DNA from: Chitinolyticbacter albus
GTDB taxonomy: Bacteria > Pseudomonadota > Gammaproteobacteria > Burkholderiales > Chitinibacteraceae
Assembly (NCBI RefSeq): GCF_024437655.1
Contig: NZ_JANBVF010000033.1
Span: 1 to 56,799 of the forward strand
Direction of reading: 5' to 3'
Length of the DNA: 56,799 nucleotides
Shown here: one piece after another, positions 17,634 to 25,493 of the stretch
How the letters are laid out: each line of letters opens with the position of its first letter
Position numbering within the stretch: position 1 is the stretch's first letter
Program-made: the position numbers and the translations under genes
Notes under the pieces: model-generated
Told to the model about the DNA's origin: nothing
What the model saw: only the letters and a program-made list of their open reading frames with translations
The model's database searches: none

Positions 17634-17651
17634 AATACGATCGTACGTATT
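17634..17651. promoter_or_regulatory. Probable TetR operator
   Basis: AATACGATCGTACGTATT is an 18-base near-palindrome with six perfect outer pairs, nine bases before the TetR start codon. Position and size fit an autoregulatory operator. Confidence 0.6.
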
Positions 17652-18141
17652 GAACGGCAAGTGCAAGCAGATGACGTTCGTCGGAAGGCCGGAAAGGGGG
17701 CCATGGCGACGACCTCGCAGGCGCAGTCGGGGTAACGTTTCCACAGCCCGGCGCGACGCGCAGTGCAAACCGGCGTGCAATCCCGGCCTTTCCATCGCAC
17801 TTCCGGGTACCACCGGGGGAAAACTGTTGCGGCCATGCCAACAACCGCTTACAGCGGATGGACGGGCAACGCTCCCTGCGGGTAGAAACCAAGAAAACCT
17901 CCGCCCATGAGTGCCATTTAGAACCCGGCAACAGCGCGGATGCGCTCGCGGCCATCTCGACACTTTCCGAGAGGTATTTGCGGTTTATCTTAGTGGGGGG
18001 TAAATCAGATGGGTTCCGCCTTGAGGGCACCGGGGAAGCGGATTTCAGCCAATTTGGTTAGGGTGGAATACACCATAGAATTTACGCAACACGCTTTTTT
18101 TATGGTGTCTACTTACTAATTAGGCGTTTATAAGGAGCGCT
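17652..18141. other. Non-coding region before the plus-strand cassette stretch
   Basis: About 490 bases. The first 300 are GC-rich without a convincing gene. Around 18070-18108 ACACCATA and TATGGTGT form an inverted repeat with a T run, possibly a terminator or part of an old recombination site, and TTAGGCG at 18118-18124 resembles an attC R' box next to the following gene. No matching R'' box was found. Confidence 0.4.
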
Positions 18142-18696
18142 ATGGATTGGCTTACCTTTATCGCGGAGTTAGTCAAAGCGCTGGCGTGGCCGTCTTGCAT
18201 CGTAATCGCCGTGCTCCTGTTTCGCCAGCCACTTTACGACTTGATTCCTTTGCTTAAAAAGCTGAAGTACAAAGAGCTTGAGCTTGAGTTCGCACGAGAA
18301 GTGTTTGAGCTTCAACGCGAAGTTGCAGAGTCAATTCCATCAGAGCCGACCTCAATGGTGGCTTCACCATCTGACTCTGATCGCTATTTCAAACTTGCCG
18401 CTCTTTCACCAAGAGCCGCGATTCTTGAAGTTTGGCTGGCAGTTGAAACCGCCTCAGTTAGAGCACTCAGCTCGCTATATTCTGTACCACCGCTGGATGG
18501 TATGCGTTCAGCGCCAGATCTCGGCAGCTCCCTTAAGAACTCAAACCTCATAGATGAAAGTCAGTTCAACATATTTCAGCGGCTTCGAGGCCTTAGAAAT
18601 AAGGCCGCCCACGCTGAAGAGCTTGCGCTAAGCGAAGAGGATGCAAGGCACTATGTTGATCTGGCAATGAAATTGGTCGCTCATCTGAACCAATGA
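18142..18696 (+). CDS. Membrane-anchored protein with HEPN-like C-terminal motif
   Basis: A 184-residue protein with AAGGAGC before the ATG. Residues 10-32 form one transmembrane helix, followed by a charged coiled segment (KKLKYKELELEFAREVFELQREV) and a helical C-terminal domain. That domain carries LRGLRNKAAHAEEL: the R-x4-H spacing (RNKAAH, about 151-156) is the conserved motif of HEPN domains, often ribonucleases in conflict systems. I cannot confirm the fold. It lies 78 bases before a SLATT gene in the same direction, in a stretch with attC sites. DUF4145-like proteins are the closest pattern I can name. Confidence 0.7.
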   Translation: MDWLTFIAELVKALAWPSCIVIAVLLFRQPLYDLIPLLKKLKYKELELEFAREVFELQREVAESIPSEPTSMVASPSDSDRYFKLAALSPRAAILEVWLAVETASVRALSSLYSVPPLDGMRSAPDLGSSLKNSNLIDESQFNIFQRLRGLRNKAAHAEELALSEEDARHYVDLAMKLVAHLNQ

Positions 18697-18774
18697 AGTG
18701 TGCGCCTTATAAATTCTTCGAGAGGGACCCCTCACGTCAAACGTTACCACCAATAAAATTCACACTGAGGAAAC
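18697..18774 (+). other. Possible decayed attC between HEPN-like and SLATT genes
   Basis: CGCCTTATAA near 18711 and CACGTCAAACGTTACC near 18736 are at the distance and in the order of attC ends, but both core boxes depart from the consensus (GCCTAAC and GTTAGGC). Confidence 0.35.
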
Positions 18775-19320
18775 ATGGAAAATAAACAACTGAATGGCGC
18801 AATAAGCCTTTTTGATGAACTACGGACAGATGCAAAGCTCGGCAAAAGTAAGCATTTCAATGCCAGCAGACGGAAAATGGGGCTTCACAACTGGGTAGGC
18901 ATACCGGTTGTGTTAATCAACGTATTTATTGGCACCGTGATTGTAGCCTTGCTGTCAGACGGCGCAGCGAACAAATGGGTTAGCATCGGCTCAGCAATCT
19001 TGGCATTCGCTGCTGCATCGCTTAGTGCGCTTCAAACATTCTTTAACTTTCACAAGGCAGCAGAAGGCCATAGCTCTGTTGGCAATAGATACCTTGGCAT
19101 ATCCAGGCAATGCAAAAAAATCATAAGGAAGCATGAAGACATTCCGTATTCAGCAGAAGACCTGTGGAAAGAGGCTGAAATTATCCAATCGAAATATCTG
19201 GCTATAAATACCGAAGCTGAAGCATTTCCCACCAATGACAACGATCTAAACAAGGCGCGAACTGCACTGGAAATCACACCATTCGTCCTTGAAAAGCCAA
19301 AAGTAGAGCAGTCCGCATAA
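18775..19320 (+). CDS. SLATT domain membrane protein (integron cassette)
   Basis: A 181-residue protein. Two close hydrophobic helices (about residues 41-64 and 70-93, VGIPVVLINVFIGTVIVALL and an Ala-rich second helix) precede a long helical cytoplasmic part with NRYLGISRQCKKIIRK. This is the SLATT pattern (SMODS and SLOG-associating two-TM effector). SLATT proteins are predicted pore-forming effectors in nucleotide-triggered antiviral systems; no nucleotidyltransferase or SLOG gene is adjacent here. It is followed immediately by a well-formed attC (19322-19410), so it is a mobile cassette gene. Confidence 0.85.
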   Translation: MENKQLNGAISLFDELRTDAKLGKSKHFNASRRKMGLHNWVGIPVVLINVFIGTVIVALLSDGAANKWVSIGSAILAFAAASLSALQTFFNFHKAAEGHSSVGNRYLGISRQCKKIIRKHEDIPYSAEDLWKEAEIIQSKYLAINTEAEAFPTNDNDLNKARTALEITPFVLEKPKVEQSA

Positions 19321-19321
19321 G

Positions 19322-19410
19322 TGCTAACAATGCACTCAACAGTCGCTCACTTCGTTCGCTGGACAGTCAAAAGCTGCGCTTTTGACTGTCCATTATCTTA
19401 ATCGTTAGGC
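19322..19410 (+). other. attC site of the SLATT cassette
   Basis: Starts GCTAACAATGCACTCAAC and ends ATCTTAATCGTTAGGC, with a strong central stem GACAGTCAAAAGC/GCTTTTGACTGTC. 89 bases, plus orientation, opposite to the array at 9-12 kb. Confidence 0.88.
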
Positions 19411-19419
19411 ATTTTTTCA

Positions 19420-19668
19420 ATGTCATTCAGCTCTCACCGGAAAAAGGTACTAGATAACACGGCGCTGCTTGAGCATCGAGCTTCTCATGCCCGATCATGC
19501 GCACTACACGTAGCCAATAAACTGGGGATTAATCGAGATATGGTTATTAAAACGGTGGCCACCAAAACAGGTGTCAGCTTACACCGCCCAGAAAGTGCAA
19601 CTCAGCTATTGCTGGCATTTGAAGCACTGGAAAACCTGCGAACCGGGGAAGCAGGAGCCAATGCCTAA
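19420..19668 (+). CDS. Small hypothetical cassette protein
   Basis: An 82-residue basic protein (MSFSSHRKKVLDNTALLEHR), starting ten bases after the SLATT attC. Its stop codon TAA lies inside the core box of the next attC, the standard cassette arrangement. No family is recognised; the middle part (VANKLGINRDMVIKTVATKTG) could form a helix-turn-helix. Confidence 0.65.
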   Translation: MSFSSHRKKVLDNTALLEHRASHARSCALHVANKLGINRDMVIKTVATKTGVSLHRPESATQLLLAFEALENLRTGEAGANA

Positions 19669-19768
19669 CCTTTCAGTCAACTGGACAGCCCAAAGCAATG
19701 CTTTGGGTTCGCTCCGCTGCTGCGAGGCTCCGGCCGCAGGTTACCCTCAACATCAGTCGCCACTTCTA
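19663..19768 (+). other. attC site with decayed right core
   Basis: It starts GCCTAACCTTTCAGTCAACTGG and its interior (CCCAAAGCAATGCTTTGGG, GGCTCCGGCCGCAGGTTACC) matches the type seen at 10137 and 11093. The right core reads ACATCAGTC where GTTAGGTC is expected, so this end should no longer recombine. Confidence 0.7.
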
Positions 19769-19778
19769 CGACAATCAC

Positions 19779-20045
19779 ATGCAAATTGAATTTTTTCTCC
19801 TATTTTTACTTGCACTCGCCGCTATTAGTTTGATGACTATTGGATTAATCTTCGGCTCGATAGCAGTGCCCGCCATCAATGAAAAGCTAGGCCTCGTATG
19901 CATCTTGATACCTATTCTTGCTCCATTTGTTTGTCTTTTTAATTATCAAAAAACCAAGTATGCCAGCAACTTCTTGCTAGCGGGATTGGGTTGCTTATTA
20001 CTTGCAGTTATGTTTCTCATTTTTATCCAACATAATCCTGTCTAA
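19779..20045 (+). CDS. Small integral membrane protein
   Basis: An 88-residue, highly hydrophobic protein (MQIEFFLLFLLALAAISLM) with three predicted membrane helices. It follows the decayed attC by about ten bases, so it is probably another cassette gene. No family or role is recognised, and the ribosome site is poor. After the stop, TCTAATC and GCGTTAGCCC 30 bases later may be the ends of a collapsed attC. Confidence 0.55.
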   Translation: MQIEFFLLFLLALAAISLMTIGLIFGSIAVPAINEKLGLVCILIPILAPFVCLFNYQKTKYASNFLLAGLGCLLLAVMFLIFIQHNPV

Positions 20046-20387
20046 TCTTTCGTTTAAGTGAACCAGCGTTAGCCCTTCAGTGAGACAGGAATATCTGAAA
20101 ATATTCTTGAGGATATATATGGGGCTGAAGCGGTGGACATGAGAAAGTTGCAATCGCCGCAGCCTGCCTAGGATTTATTGCTTTCGCCGCTTGGAACTCA
20201 CTGCCCGATTCAACGAAAGAACGCATGCTCATGCCACCCTCCTCGGCCCCACGTTAACTTGGACGGACCCAGGCACCTTCATCCCGACTACCCCATCATT
20301 TAATTTCGTTTGTTTTGCAGACTAACCCTTTATTCAACCAAAATGGGCCAACGCCCGTCAGTGAATTCAAACTTCAGGCCCCCAGAG
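20046..20387. other. Non-coding stretch with possible collapsed attC
   Basis: About 340 bases without a convincing gene. The first 35 bases carry GTTAGCCC, an attC-like R' box. The rest shows short gene-like fragments (for example near 20140-20250) that stop quickly in every frame and may be remains of a lost cassette. Confidence 0.4.
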
Positions 20388-21131
20388 ATGACCGACGATT
20401 GGGATTTTTATTTCCTTAACGTGGATGACAAGCCCGCTTCAATCTATGTCGACCTTGGTGTGCATGACGCGGCACCCAATCCAGCACTGCCCCATATGGC
20501 CTATGTACGATTGCATATGAGAGAACCGCGTGACGATGGCTTGTCCAGCCAGGCGGAATTCGACACGCTGGTTGCAATTGAAGACGCGCTGACGGCTGCA
20601 TTGGTCAACGAAGAAACCGAGTATGTTGGCCGCTGCACAACAAACTTCTGCCGGGATTTCTTCTTCTACGTTGCGCGCCCTCAGGCTTGGTCAACCCGTG
20701 TCGCGGCCTGCATGCGCGCCTTCGAGGGTTACCAGTACGACGTGGGCACTCGGGAAGAACCCGACTGGTCGAGTTACTTCTCCTACCTGTATCCGTCGGA
20801 CGCTGATCTTCAAACCATCGAAAATCGCCGGGTCTGCGAGGCGCTGGAACGAAACGGCGACAAGCTCTCTGAAGCCCGAGAAATCGACCATTGGGCCTAC
20901 TTCGGCAACGAAGCGTCGTTGCACGCATACGTGGAGGCGGCACGCCAGCTTGGCTTCAAGGTACGCACGATCTCCGATGACGACGAAGCTTGCAACAAAC
21001 ACTGCGCACAATTGTGGCGCTCAGATATTCCCGCTTTCAACACGATCGACGATGTGACGTTGCCCTTGTTCAATTTGGCAGCAACACATGGTGGAGAATA
21101 CGACGGCTGGGAATCGGTCGTTGTCAACTAA
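20388..21131 (+). CDS. DUF695 and RraB-like domain protein
   Basis: A 247-residue protein. The N-terminal part, MTDDWDFYFLNVDDKPASIYVDLG then Y.R..M..P..DGLS....F..L..IED, is the DUF695 pattern. The C-terminal third (DR.V.EAL...GD....REIDHWAYF......HAYVEAARQLGFKV) is the RraB/DUF1260 fold, whose E. coli member inhibits RNase E. The combination is a known domain fusion of unknown role; RNA-decay control is only a suggestion. The frame extends upstream to 20310, but the family starts at the M chosen here. It lies in the accessory stretch. Confidence 0.82.
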   Translation: MTDDWDFYFLNVDDKPASIYVDLGVHDAAPNPALPHMAYVRLHMREPRDDGLSSQAEFDTLVAIEDALTAALVNEETEYVGRCTTNFCRDFFFYVARPQAWSTRVAACMRAFEGYQYDVGTREEPDWSSYFSYLYPSDADLQTIENRRVCEALERNGDKLSEAREIDHWAYFGNEASLHAYVEAARQLGFKVRTISDDDEACNKHCAQLWRSDIPAFNTIDDVTLPLFNLAATHGGEYDGWESVVVN

Positions 21132-21255
21132 CTCCGTCCATTGAGCGGAAAGATATGAAGGACACACCATACCTTCGTGATAAAGGCAAACTTTCGCGGC
21201 TTCGGCGCCCCCCTCACGTTCACGTTTGGCGTCTCAGAATAACAAGGCAATTTAA

Positions 21256-21762
21256 GTGAAGAAAATATCAATCATAGGATCAGCTGGATCGGGAAAATCG
21301 ACGCTCGCGAAACAGCTCGAGCTAAAAACCCGTATCCCGGCCTATCATCTAGATGCACTGTACTGGCAGCCTGGGTGGGTGGAAACCGAACGGGAAAAAT
21401 GGCGCTCGATACAAGAAAATCTATGCGCCCAGGACGAATGGATTCTGGATGGAAATTATGGTGCCACGCTGGACATCCGGCTCAATCACAGCGACACGAT
21501 TATTTTTCTCGACATCAACAGATATACTTGCCTGGCCCGAGCAATATGGCGCAGCGTGAAATCGCACGGCAAAACCAGGCCAGATATGGCCAAAGGCTGC
21601 AAGGAACAGCTTGTTGATTTCAAGTTTGCAAAATGGATATTTGAATATCCCAACAAAAGCAAACCCCAAATACTTAGCCGCTTGGAAGCGCTGCCTTCCG
21701 ACAAAGAAATCATCATTCTCCGCTCGCCCAAGGCAGTGAGAGCATTCTTGAAATCGACATAG
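21256..21762 (+). CDS. FlaR-like P-loop kinase (DNA topology modulation family)
   Basis: A 168-residue nucleotide kinase-like protein with a GTG start (KKISIIGSAGSGKSTLAKQL follows at once). The Walker A is GSAGSGKST (8-16). HLDALYWQPGW, WILDGNYG and FLDINR match the AAA_17/FlaR group annotated as DNA topology modulation proteins, related to adenylate and shikimate kinases. The true substrate is unknown. Codon use and GC are lower than in the chromosome around the accessory stretch. Confidence 0.85.
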   Translation: MKKISIIGSAGSGKSTLAKQLELKTRIPAYHLDALYWQPGWVETEREKWRSIQENLCAQDEWILDGNYGATLDIRLNHSDTIIFLDINRYTCLARAIWRSVKSHGKTRPDMAKGCKEQLVDFKFAKWIFEYPNKSKPQILSRLEALPSDKEIIILRSPKAVRAFLKST

Positions 21763-22079
21763 TGAGCAGTACAACTATGCCGCCTTGCCATGCTTGATAC
21801 GCAAGCGGAAGCAGGCAACAAGCGCTCGGCCCCCGTTGTATTGCCAGCCCCCACAAATCTACACGGCATTGGGCGGCGGCATGCGTCAAGCGCAGCTGAA
21901 CGTCGGTCAAACCGTGAGGGTCTGGTTTACAAGTTGCGTGCGGCTGCCAAGCAACCTGGGTCCAATTTCGGCCTACTTTCAGGTTTACTTTCGCAGATCC
22001 ACGTAACAGGCATTAAAATGCCCAGCCAGCAATCCACCGGGCATGCCCGGTTATCTTCACCATCACCAAGGAGCCAAGC
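21763..22079. other. Intergenic stretch without recognisable features
   Basis: About 320 bases. Short open frames exist but have no ribosome site or family pattern; no attC-like ends were seen. Confidence 0.4.
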
Positions 22080-22508
22080 TTGTTCAGATTTATGATTCGC
22101 GTTGTTGTGTTTGTAATTGGCGTTGCAATGATCGCCGATACCGGACTTCCAACGCGACGAGAGGAACTACAGGTAGATAGGCACACCAGCTCTACTCAGT
22201 ACGAACGCGTCGGCGATCGACATGGCACGCAGGCGGACACCAGCTACACGCTTCATTTCACCGGAGGACGCTTGTCGTCCTGCTCAGTTGGCTATTCGGC
22301 CTATGGGCGGGTGGAAGACGGTGAAACTGTCAGCATCCGCTCGACCAGGCTGCTCAAGACTTGCATTCGAGTAAGCAAGGGCGACGAAGTCATCCATGAA
22401 AACAAGTTTTGGCGAATATTTGGCTTCTTTTTTGGCTGCTTGCTCATCGGCGTTGCCTTCAGGTGGCTGGAGCATAATGAAGATGGCATCCAGATCTCTA
22501 TAAGGTGA
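22080..22508 (+). CDS. Hypothetical two-helix membrane protein
   Basis: A 142-residue protein. AAGGAG stands seven bases before a TTG at 22080, which I take as the start; an ATG follows at 22092. A hydrophobic helix opens the chain (MIRVVVFVIGVAMIAD), a soluble loop with a Cys-containing beta pattern (LHFTGGRLSSCSVGY) follows, and a second helix (IFGFFFGCLLIGVAF) lies near the end. The fold resembles DUF3592-like proteins, with the loop in the periplasm, but I am not sure of the family. Confidence 0.6.
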   Translation: MFRFMIRVVVFVIGVAMIADTGLPTRREELQVDRHTSSTQYERVGDRHGTQADTSYTLHFTGGRLSSCSVGYSAYGRVEDGETVSIRSTRLLKTCIRVSKGDEVIHENKFWRIFGFFFGCLLIGVAFRWLEHNEDGIQISIR

Positions 22509-22615
22509 GAGTGGCCTAAAACTGCTGTTCTCAGCCTGACTCTCGTATCGCGAGGATGTCGCCCGGCATGCCGGGCACCGCCGCTCATATCAAACGCCCT
22601 CCACGGAGTTTCACG

Positions 22616-23260
22616 ATGACCATCGTCATTACCGCTTTTGAGCAATCGCCCGATGGCGGCAAAGGGCTGGCGCGCGATACGCGGGTACGCTGGGCGCTTG
22701 AAGAAGTGGGCCTGCCCTATGAGGTTCGCCTGGTTTCCTTGTGCGCGATGAAGGAGGCAGAGCATCTGGCGATCCATCCCTTTGGCCAGATTCCCACCTA
22801 TGAGGAAGGCGATCTCGCCCTGTTCGAGACTGGCGCGATCGTGTTCCATATCGCCGAGCGCCATGCAGGCTTGTTGCCCGTTGATGAGAGTGAGCGCGCG
22901 CGGGCAATCATGTGGATGTTTGCCGCGCTCAGCACCGTGGAGCCGCCGATCCTTGAACTCGCCCACGCCAAGCTGCTGGAAGGCGATCAGCCGTGGAGCC
23001 GGGAGCGGCTGCCGCTGGTGCGGGATCGTGTGCGTGATCGACTGCGACAGCTTTCTGCTCGGCTGGGCGAAGCCGACTGGCTCGACGGCGCATTCAGCGC
23101 GGGAGACCTGTTGATGGTGTCTGTGCTGCTCAGACTGAAACCATCGGGCCTGCTGGACGAGTTTGCCAACCTGGCCGCCTACGCGGCCCGTGGCGAAGCA
23201 AGGCCCGCGTATCAACGCGCTTTCGCCGCGCAGTTGGCGATCAATGCGCCCATGCCATGA
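22616..23260 (+). CDS. Glutathione S-transferase family protein
   Basis: A 214-residue protein from MTIVITAFEQSPDGG. The N-terminal thioredoxin-like domain has RVRWALEEVGLPYEVR and the cis-Pro motif GQIPTYEEGD followed by LFETGAIVFHIAER, the glutathione gamma-glutamyl site. The all-helical C-terminal domain ends SAGDLLMVSVLLRL (N-capping motif). GST enzymes detoxify electrophiles or act as disulfide-bond reductases. The GC content returns to chromosomal level here, so this gene may be ancestral rather than a cassette. Confidence 0.92.
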   Translation: MTIVITAFEQSPDGGKGLARDTRVRWALEEVGLPYEVRLVSLCAMKEAEHLAIHPFGQIPTYEEGDLALFETGAIVFHIAERHAGLLPVDESERARAIMWMFAALSTVEPPILELAHAKLLEGDQPWSRERLPLVRDRVRDRLRQLSARLGEADWLDGAFSAGDLLMVSVLLRLKPSGLLDEFANLAAYAARGEARPAYQRAFAAQLAINAPMP

Positions 23261-23402
23261 GGTGGCTGATGCACGCAGTTTCGACTGTATCGTCTTCATA
23301 CAGCCTCCTTCTCTTTGCTGGCTCGTCCTTCGACCAAGGACACGCGCATATTTCCAGCCGGCGCCCACTCGCGGCAAGGCTTAACTCCAATACTTTCCAA
23401 CC

Positions 23403-23798
23403 ATGATCCGTATCCGGTATTCGCCAGGTGAAGTCGAACTAGAAGGCACCCAAATTTCCTATCTGGCCATTCGCAATCAAATTATTCGAATCGCCAACAG
23501 TGATGAAATCGGCGCTTCACTCGAATCAGAGTCTGGATTCGATCCTGCGCCGTATGGTCAGGCACTTATTGGCCTGGACATCGTGAAGAACAAAGGGCCA
23601 ATCCTCGCCATTACGAAAGGCGACCGACTAGAAATCTCCGGCTCGCCTGAGTTTCTTTTAGTTTTGGCGAGCAATCTGCCCTGGGAAAACACGCTTCGAA
23701 ATCTCGCCGAACCATATCATATACATTTTGATGCCGCGGGCTGGCCAAATGAGATTTCTGTAAATTCTGCAGAAATGGTTTTCTCATTAACACGTTGA
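23403..23798 (+). CDS. Hypothetical protein (possibly immunity-protein-like)
   Basis: A 131-residue soluble protein starting MIRIRYSPGEVELEGTQISYL. The central part ILAITKGDRLEISGSPEFLLVLASNLPW recalls small immunity proteins of the Imm32 type, in which a strand-turn is followed by L.....L; the resemblance is weak. GC is lower than in its left neighbour. No toxin gene is next to it. Confidence 0.6.
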   Translation: MIRIRYSPGEVELEGTQISYLAIRNQIIRIANSDEIGASLESESGFDPAPYGQALIGLDIVKNKGPILAITKGDRLEISGSPEFLLVLASNLPWENTLRNLAEPYHIHFDAAGWPNEISVNSAEMVFSLTR

Positions 23799-24212
23799 TG
23801 AATAGCGTTCGTAACAAACATCGCAATTCCGTACAACCGAAAAATACAATTGCCTCGCCCTTCGTAGAAAACAGAAGGCTCGTATGAAAACCCGCCGCGC
23901 TTGCTCAATCCGAATCTGATTAAAAATTCTGACTTGTGAAGGTATTGCTACCCCCACCCACCTTTACTCCACACCATGACTCCCTCCCCGCAACGTCCGC
24001 CCAGGCCAAGCAGATCGCCACCCCACACATGGATCACCAGCAGCACCAGATGGGCATCCAGGCCTGCAAACAATTAGGCCGGGCTCGGTTACGGCATGGA
24101 TTGTTGCCTACACTGCATGGCTCAGGCACCGCCGCAATGGCCGCCTGAGCACATGGATTTTGCCCGATAACACTCATCGTCTACACGATGGCCTTGCTGC
24201 AGGGAGCCCACG
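23799..24212. other. Intergenic region closing the accessory stretch
   Basis: About 410 bases. The first part is AT-rich and may end transcription of the unknown gene at 23403; the second part becomes GC-rich again. A possible 70-residue frame at 23936-24148 shows no family pattern and no ribosome site. I see no clear gene. Confidence 0.4.
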
Positions 24213-24890
24213 TTGACCACAACCCTTGATCCACAAGTCGCCGAAACCCGCCCCCGCCTGCTCGATACTGTCGACCGGGTTTGCGAGATGTGCTTTGGCT
24301 TGTTCATGGCGCTGACCTTCGTGGGGGCCGTCTCGGCGGTGGCCGGCCCGGATGAGGATCCAGGCCGAACCATGTTCGCAACCGCCCTGGGGTGCAACCT
24401 CGCGTGGGGGCTTGCCGACGCCGTGATGTATTTGATCCGCACCCTTACCGAGCGGGGACGCAAGCTATCGCTGGTCAGGGCAGTGCACGGCGCGAGCGAT
24501 CCAGCGGGGGCCGTCGCGCGCCTGCGCGATGCGCTTTCCCCGGCGTTGCAAACGCTGGTCGACGACGCCGAACTCGAGGCAATACGCAGCCGTCTCGCCA
24601 AGTCGACGGATCTGCCGGTGAAGCCTGGTCTGGGCCGCCAGGACTATCTCGCGGCAACGGGGATCTTCTTGCTGGTCGTGCTCGCGACTTTCCCGGTTGC
24701 GCTTCCCTTCATCATCTTCTCCGACGTATCTACGGCACTGGTCGTATCAAGGGTGCTCACGATCGTCATGCTCTTTGGCGCCGGCCTCGCCCTCGGGCGC
24801 CACGCCGGCTTCGGCGGCTGGATGGCGGGCCTGGCGATGACGCTGCTGGGCATCGCGCTGACGGCAGCCATCATCATGCTGGGCGGCTGA
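24213..24890 (+). CDS. Integral membrane protein (VIT1/CCC1-like)
   Basis: A 225-residue protein read from a TTG at 24213 with GCAGGGAG upstream; no ATG fits better. Two helices near residues 30-45 and 60-75, a charged central segment of about 80 residues, and three C-terminal helices (YLAATGIFLLVVLATFPVALPF and two more) recall the VIT1/CCC1 family of iron/manganese transporters, in which a cytoplasmic domain interrupts the helices. The match is by layout only. It ends directly before the acetyltransferase start, so both are probably translated from one mRNA. Confidence 0.7.
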   Translation: MTTTLDPQVAETRPRLLDTVDRVCEMCFGLFMALTFVGAVSAVAGPDEDPGRTMFATALGCNLAWGLADAVMYLIRTLTERGRKLSLVRAVHGASDPAGAVARLRDALSPALQTLVDDAELEAIRSRLAKSTDLPVKPGLGRQDYLAATGIFLLVVLATFPVALPFIIFSDVSTALVVSRVLTIVMLFGAGLALGRHAGFGGWMAGLAMTLLGIALTAAIIMLGG

Positions 24891-25433
24891 ATGCCACGCA
24901 TGAACATCCTCACCGCAACTGCCGCCCACGCCGAACAGATCGCCACACTGCATGCCGCAAGCTGGGCGAGCAGCTATGCCGACGTGCTGTCTGCCGAGTA
25001 CCTGCGCGATATTGCGCCAGCGGACCGACGGGCGCTCTGGCGGCGGCGTCTGGGTGAGCCACCAGCCAACCAGCTGGTGCTGGTCGCCGAACGCGATGGA
25101 CAGATGGCCGGATTTGCCTGTTGCAACGTGGCCGAACACGCGGACTGGGGCAGCTACCTGAACAATCTGCACGTAGCCGCCGTGCACCAGGGCCAAGGGC
25201 TGGGGCGGCGCTTGTTAGGCCGCGTAGCTCAGCTTTGCGAGCAAGCCAGCCCCGGCCTCGGCCTGTATCTGCTGGTCAATCAGGCCAACAGCCAGGCGCA
25301 GCGCTTTTATTCGGTACTCGGGGCGCAGAACGAACAGGCTTCGGTGTGGCATGCCCCCGATGGCTCGGCGGTGCCGACCTTCGTCTTTCGCTGGCCATCC
25401 GTTGCCGCGCTGGCGGCGCACGCCCTGCCCTGA
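24891..25433 (+). CDS. GNAT family N-acetyltransferase
   Basis: A 180-residue acetyltransferase. NNLHVAAVHQGQGLGRRLLGRVAQLC is the acetyl-CoA site (motif A, Q/R-x-x-G-x-G/A), followed by GLYLLVNQANSQAQRFYSVLGA. The ATG at 24891 follows the stop of the preceding gene with no gap; MNILTATAAH at 24900 is an alternative start. The substrate is unknown. It converges on the dienelactone hydrolase across a shared hairpin. Confidence 0.88.
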   Translation: MPRMNILTATAAHAEQIATLHAASWASSYADVLSAEYLRDIAPADRRALWRRRLGEPPANQLVLVAERDGQMAGFACCNVAEHADWGSYLNNLHVAAVHQGQGLGRRLLGRVAQLCEQASPGLGLYLLVNQANSQAQRFYSVLGAQNEQASVWHAPDGSAVPTFVFRWPSVAALAAHALP

Positions 25434-25440
25434 ACACCAC

Positions 25441-25476
25441 GCAACGGGCTTGCGCGCACAGCGCCAGGCCCGTTGC
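25441..25476. terminator. Bidirectional hairpin between acetyltransferase and dienelactone hydrolase
   Basis: Arms GCAACGGGC and GCCCGTTGC (9 bp, perfect) flank an 18-base GC-rich loop that can itself pair. It lies between convergent genes; no clear T run, so strength is uncertain. Confidence 0.6.
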
Positions 25477-25493
25477 GGCTCCGTCTCTCCCGC

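Noticed and set aside
18055-18065. GTTAGGG as an attC core box upstream of the HEPN-like gene
   Set aside because: No inverted partner at a suitable distance; the only nearby dyad is an ACACCATA/TATGGTGT repeat that does not include it.
23936-24148. A 70-residue frame between accessory genes
   Set aside because: Low-complexity Pro/His/Gln composition and no ribosome site.
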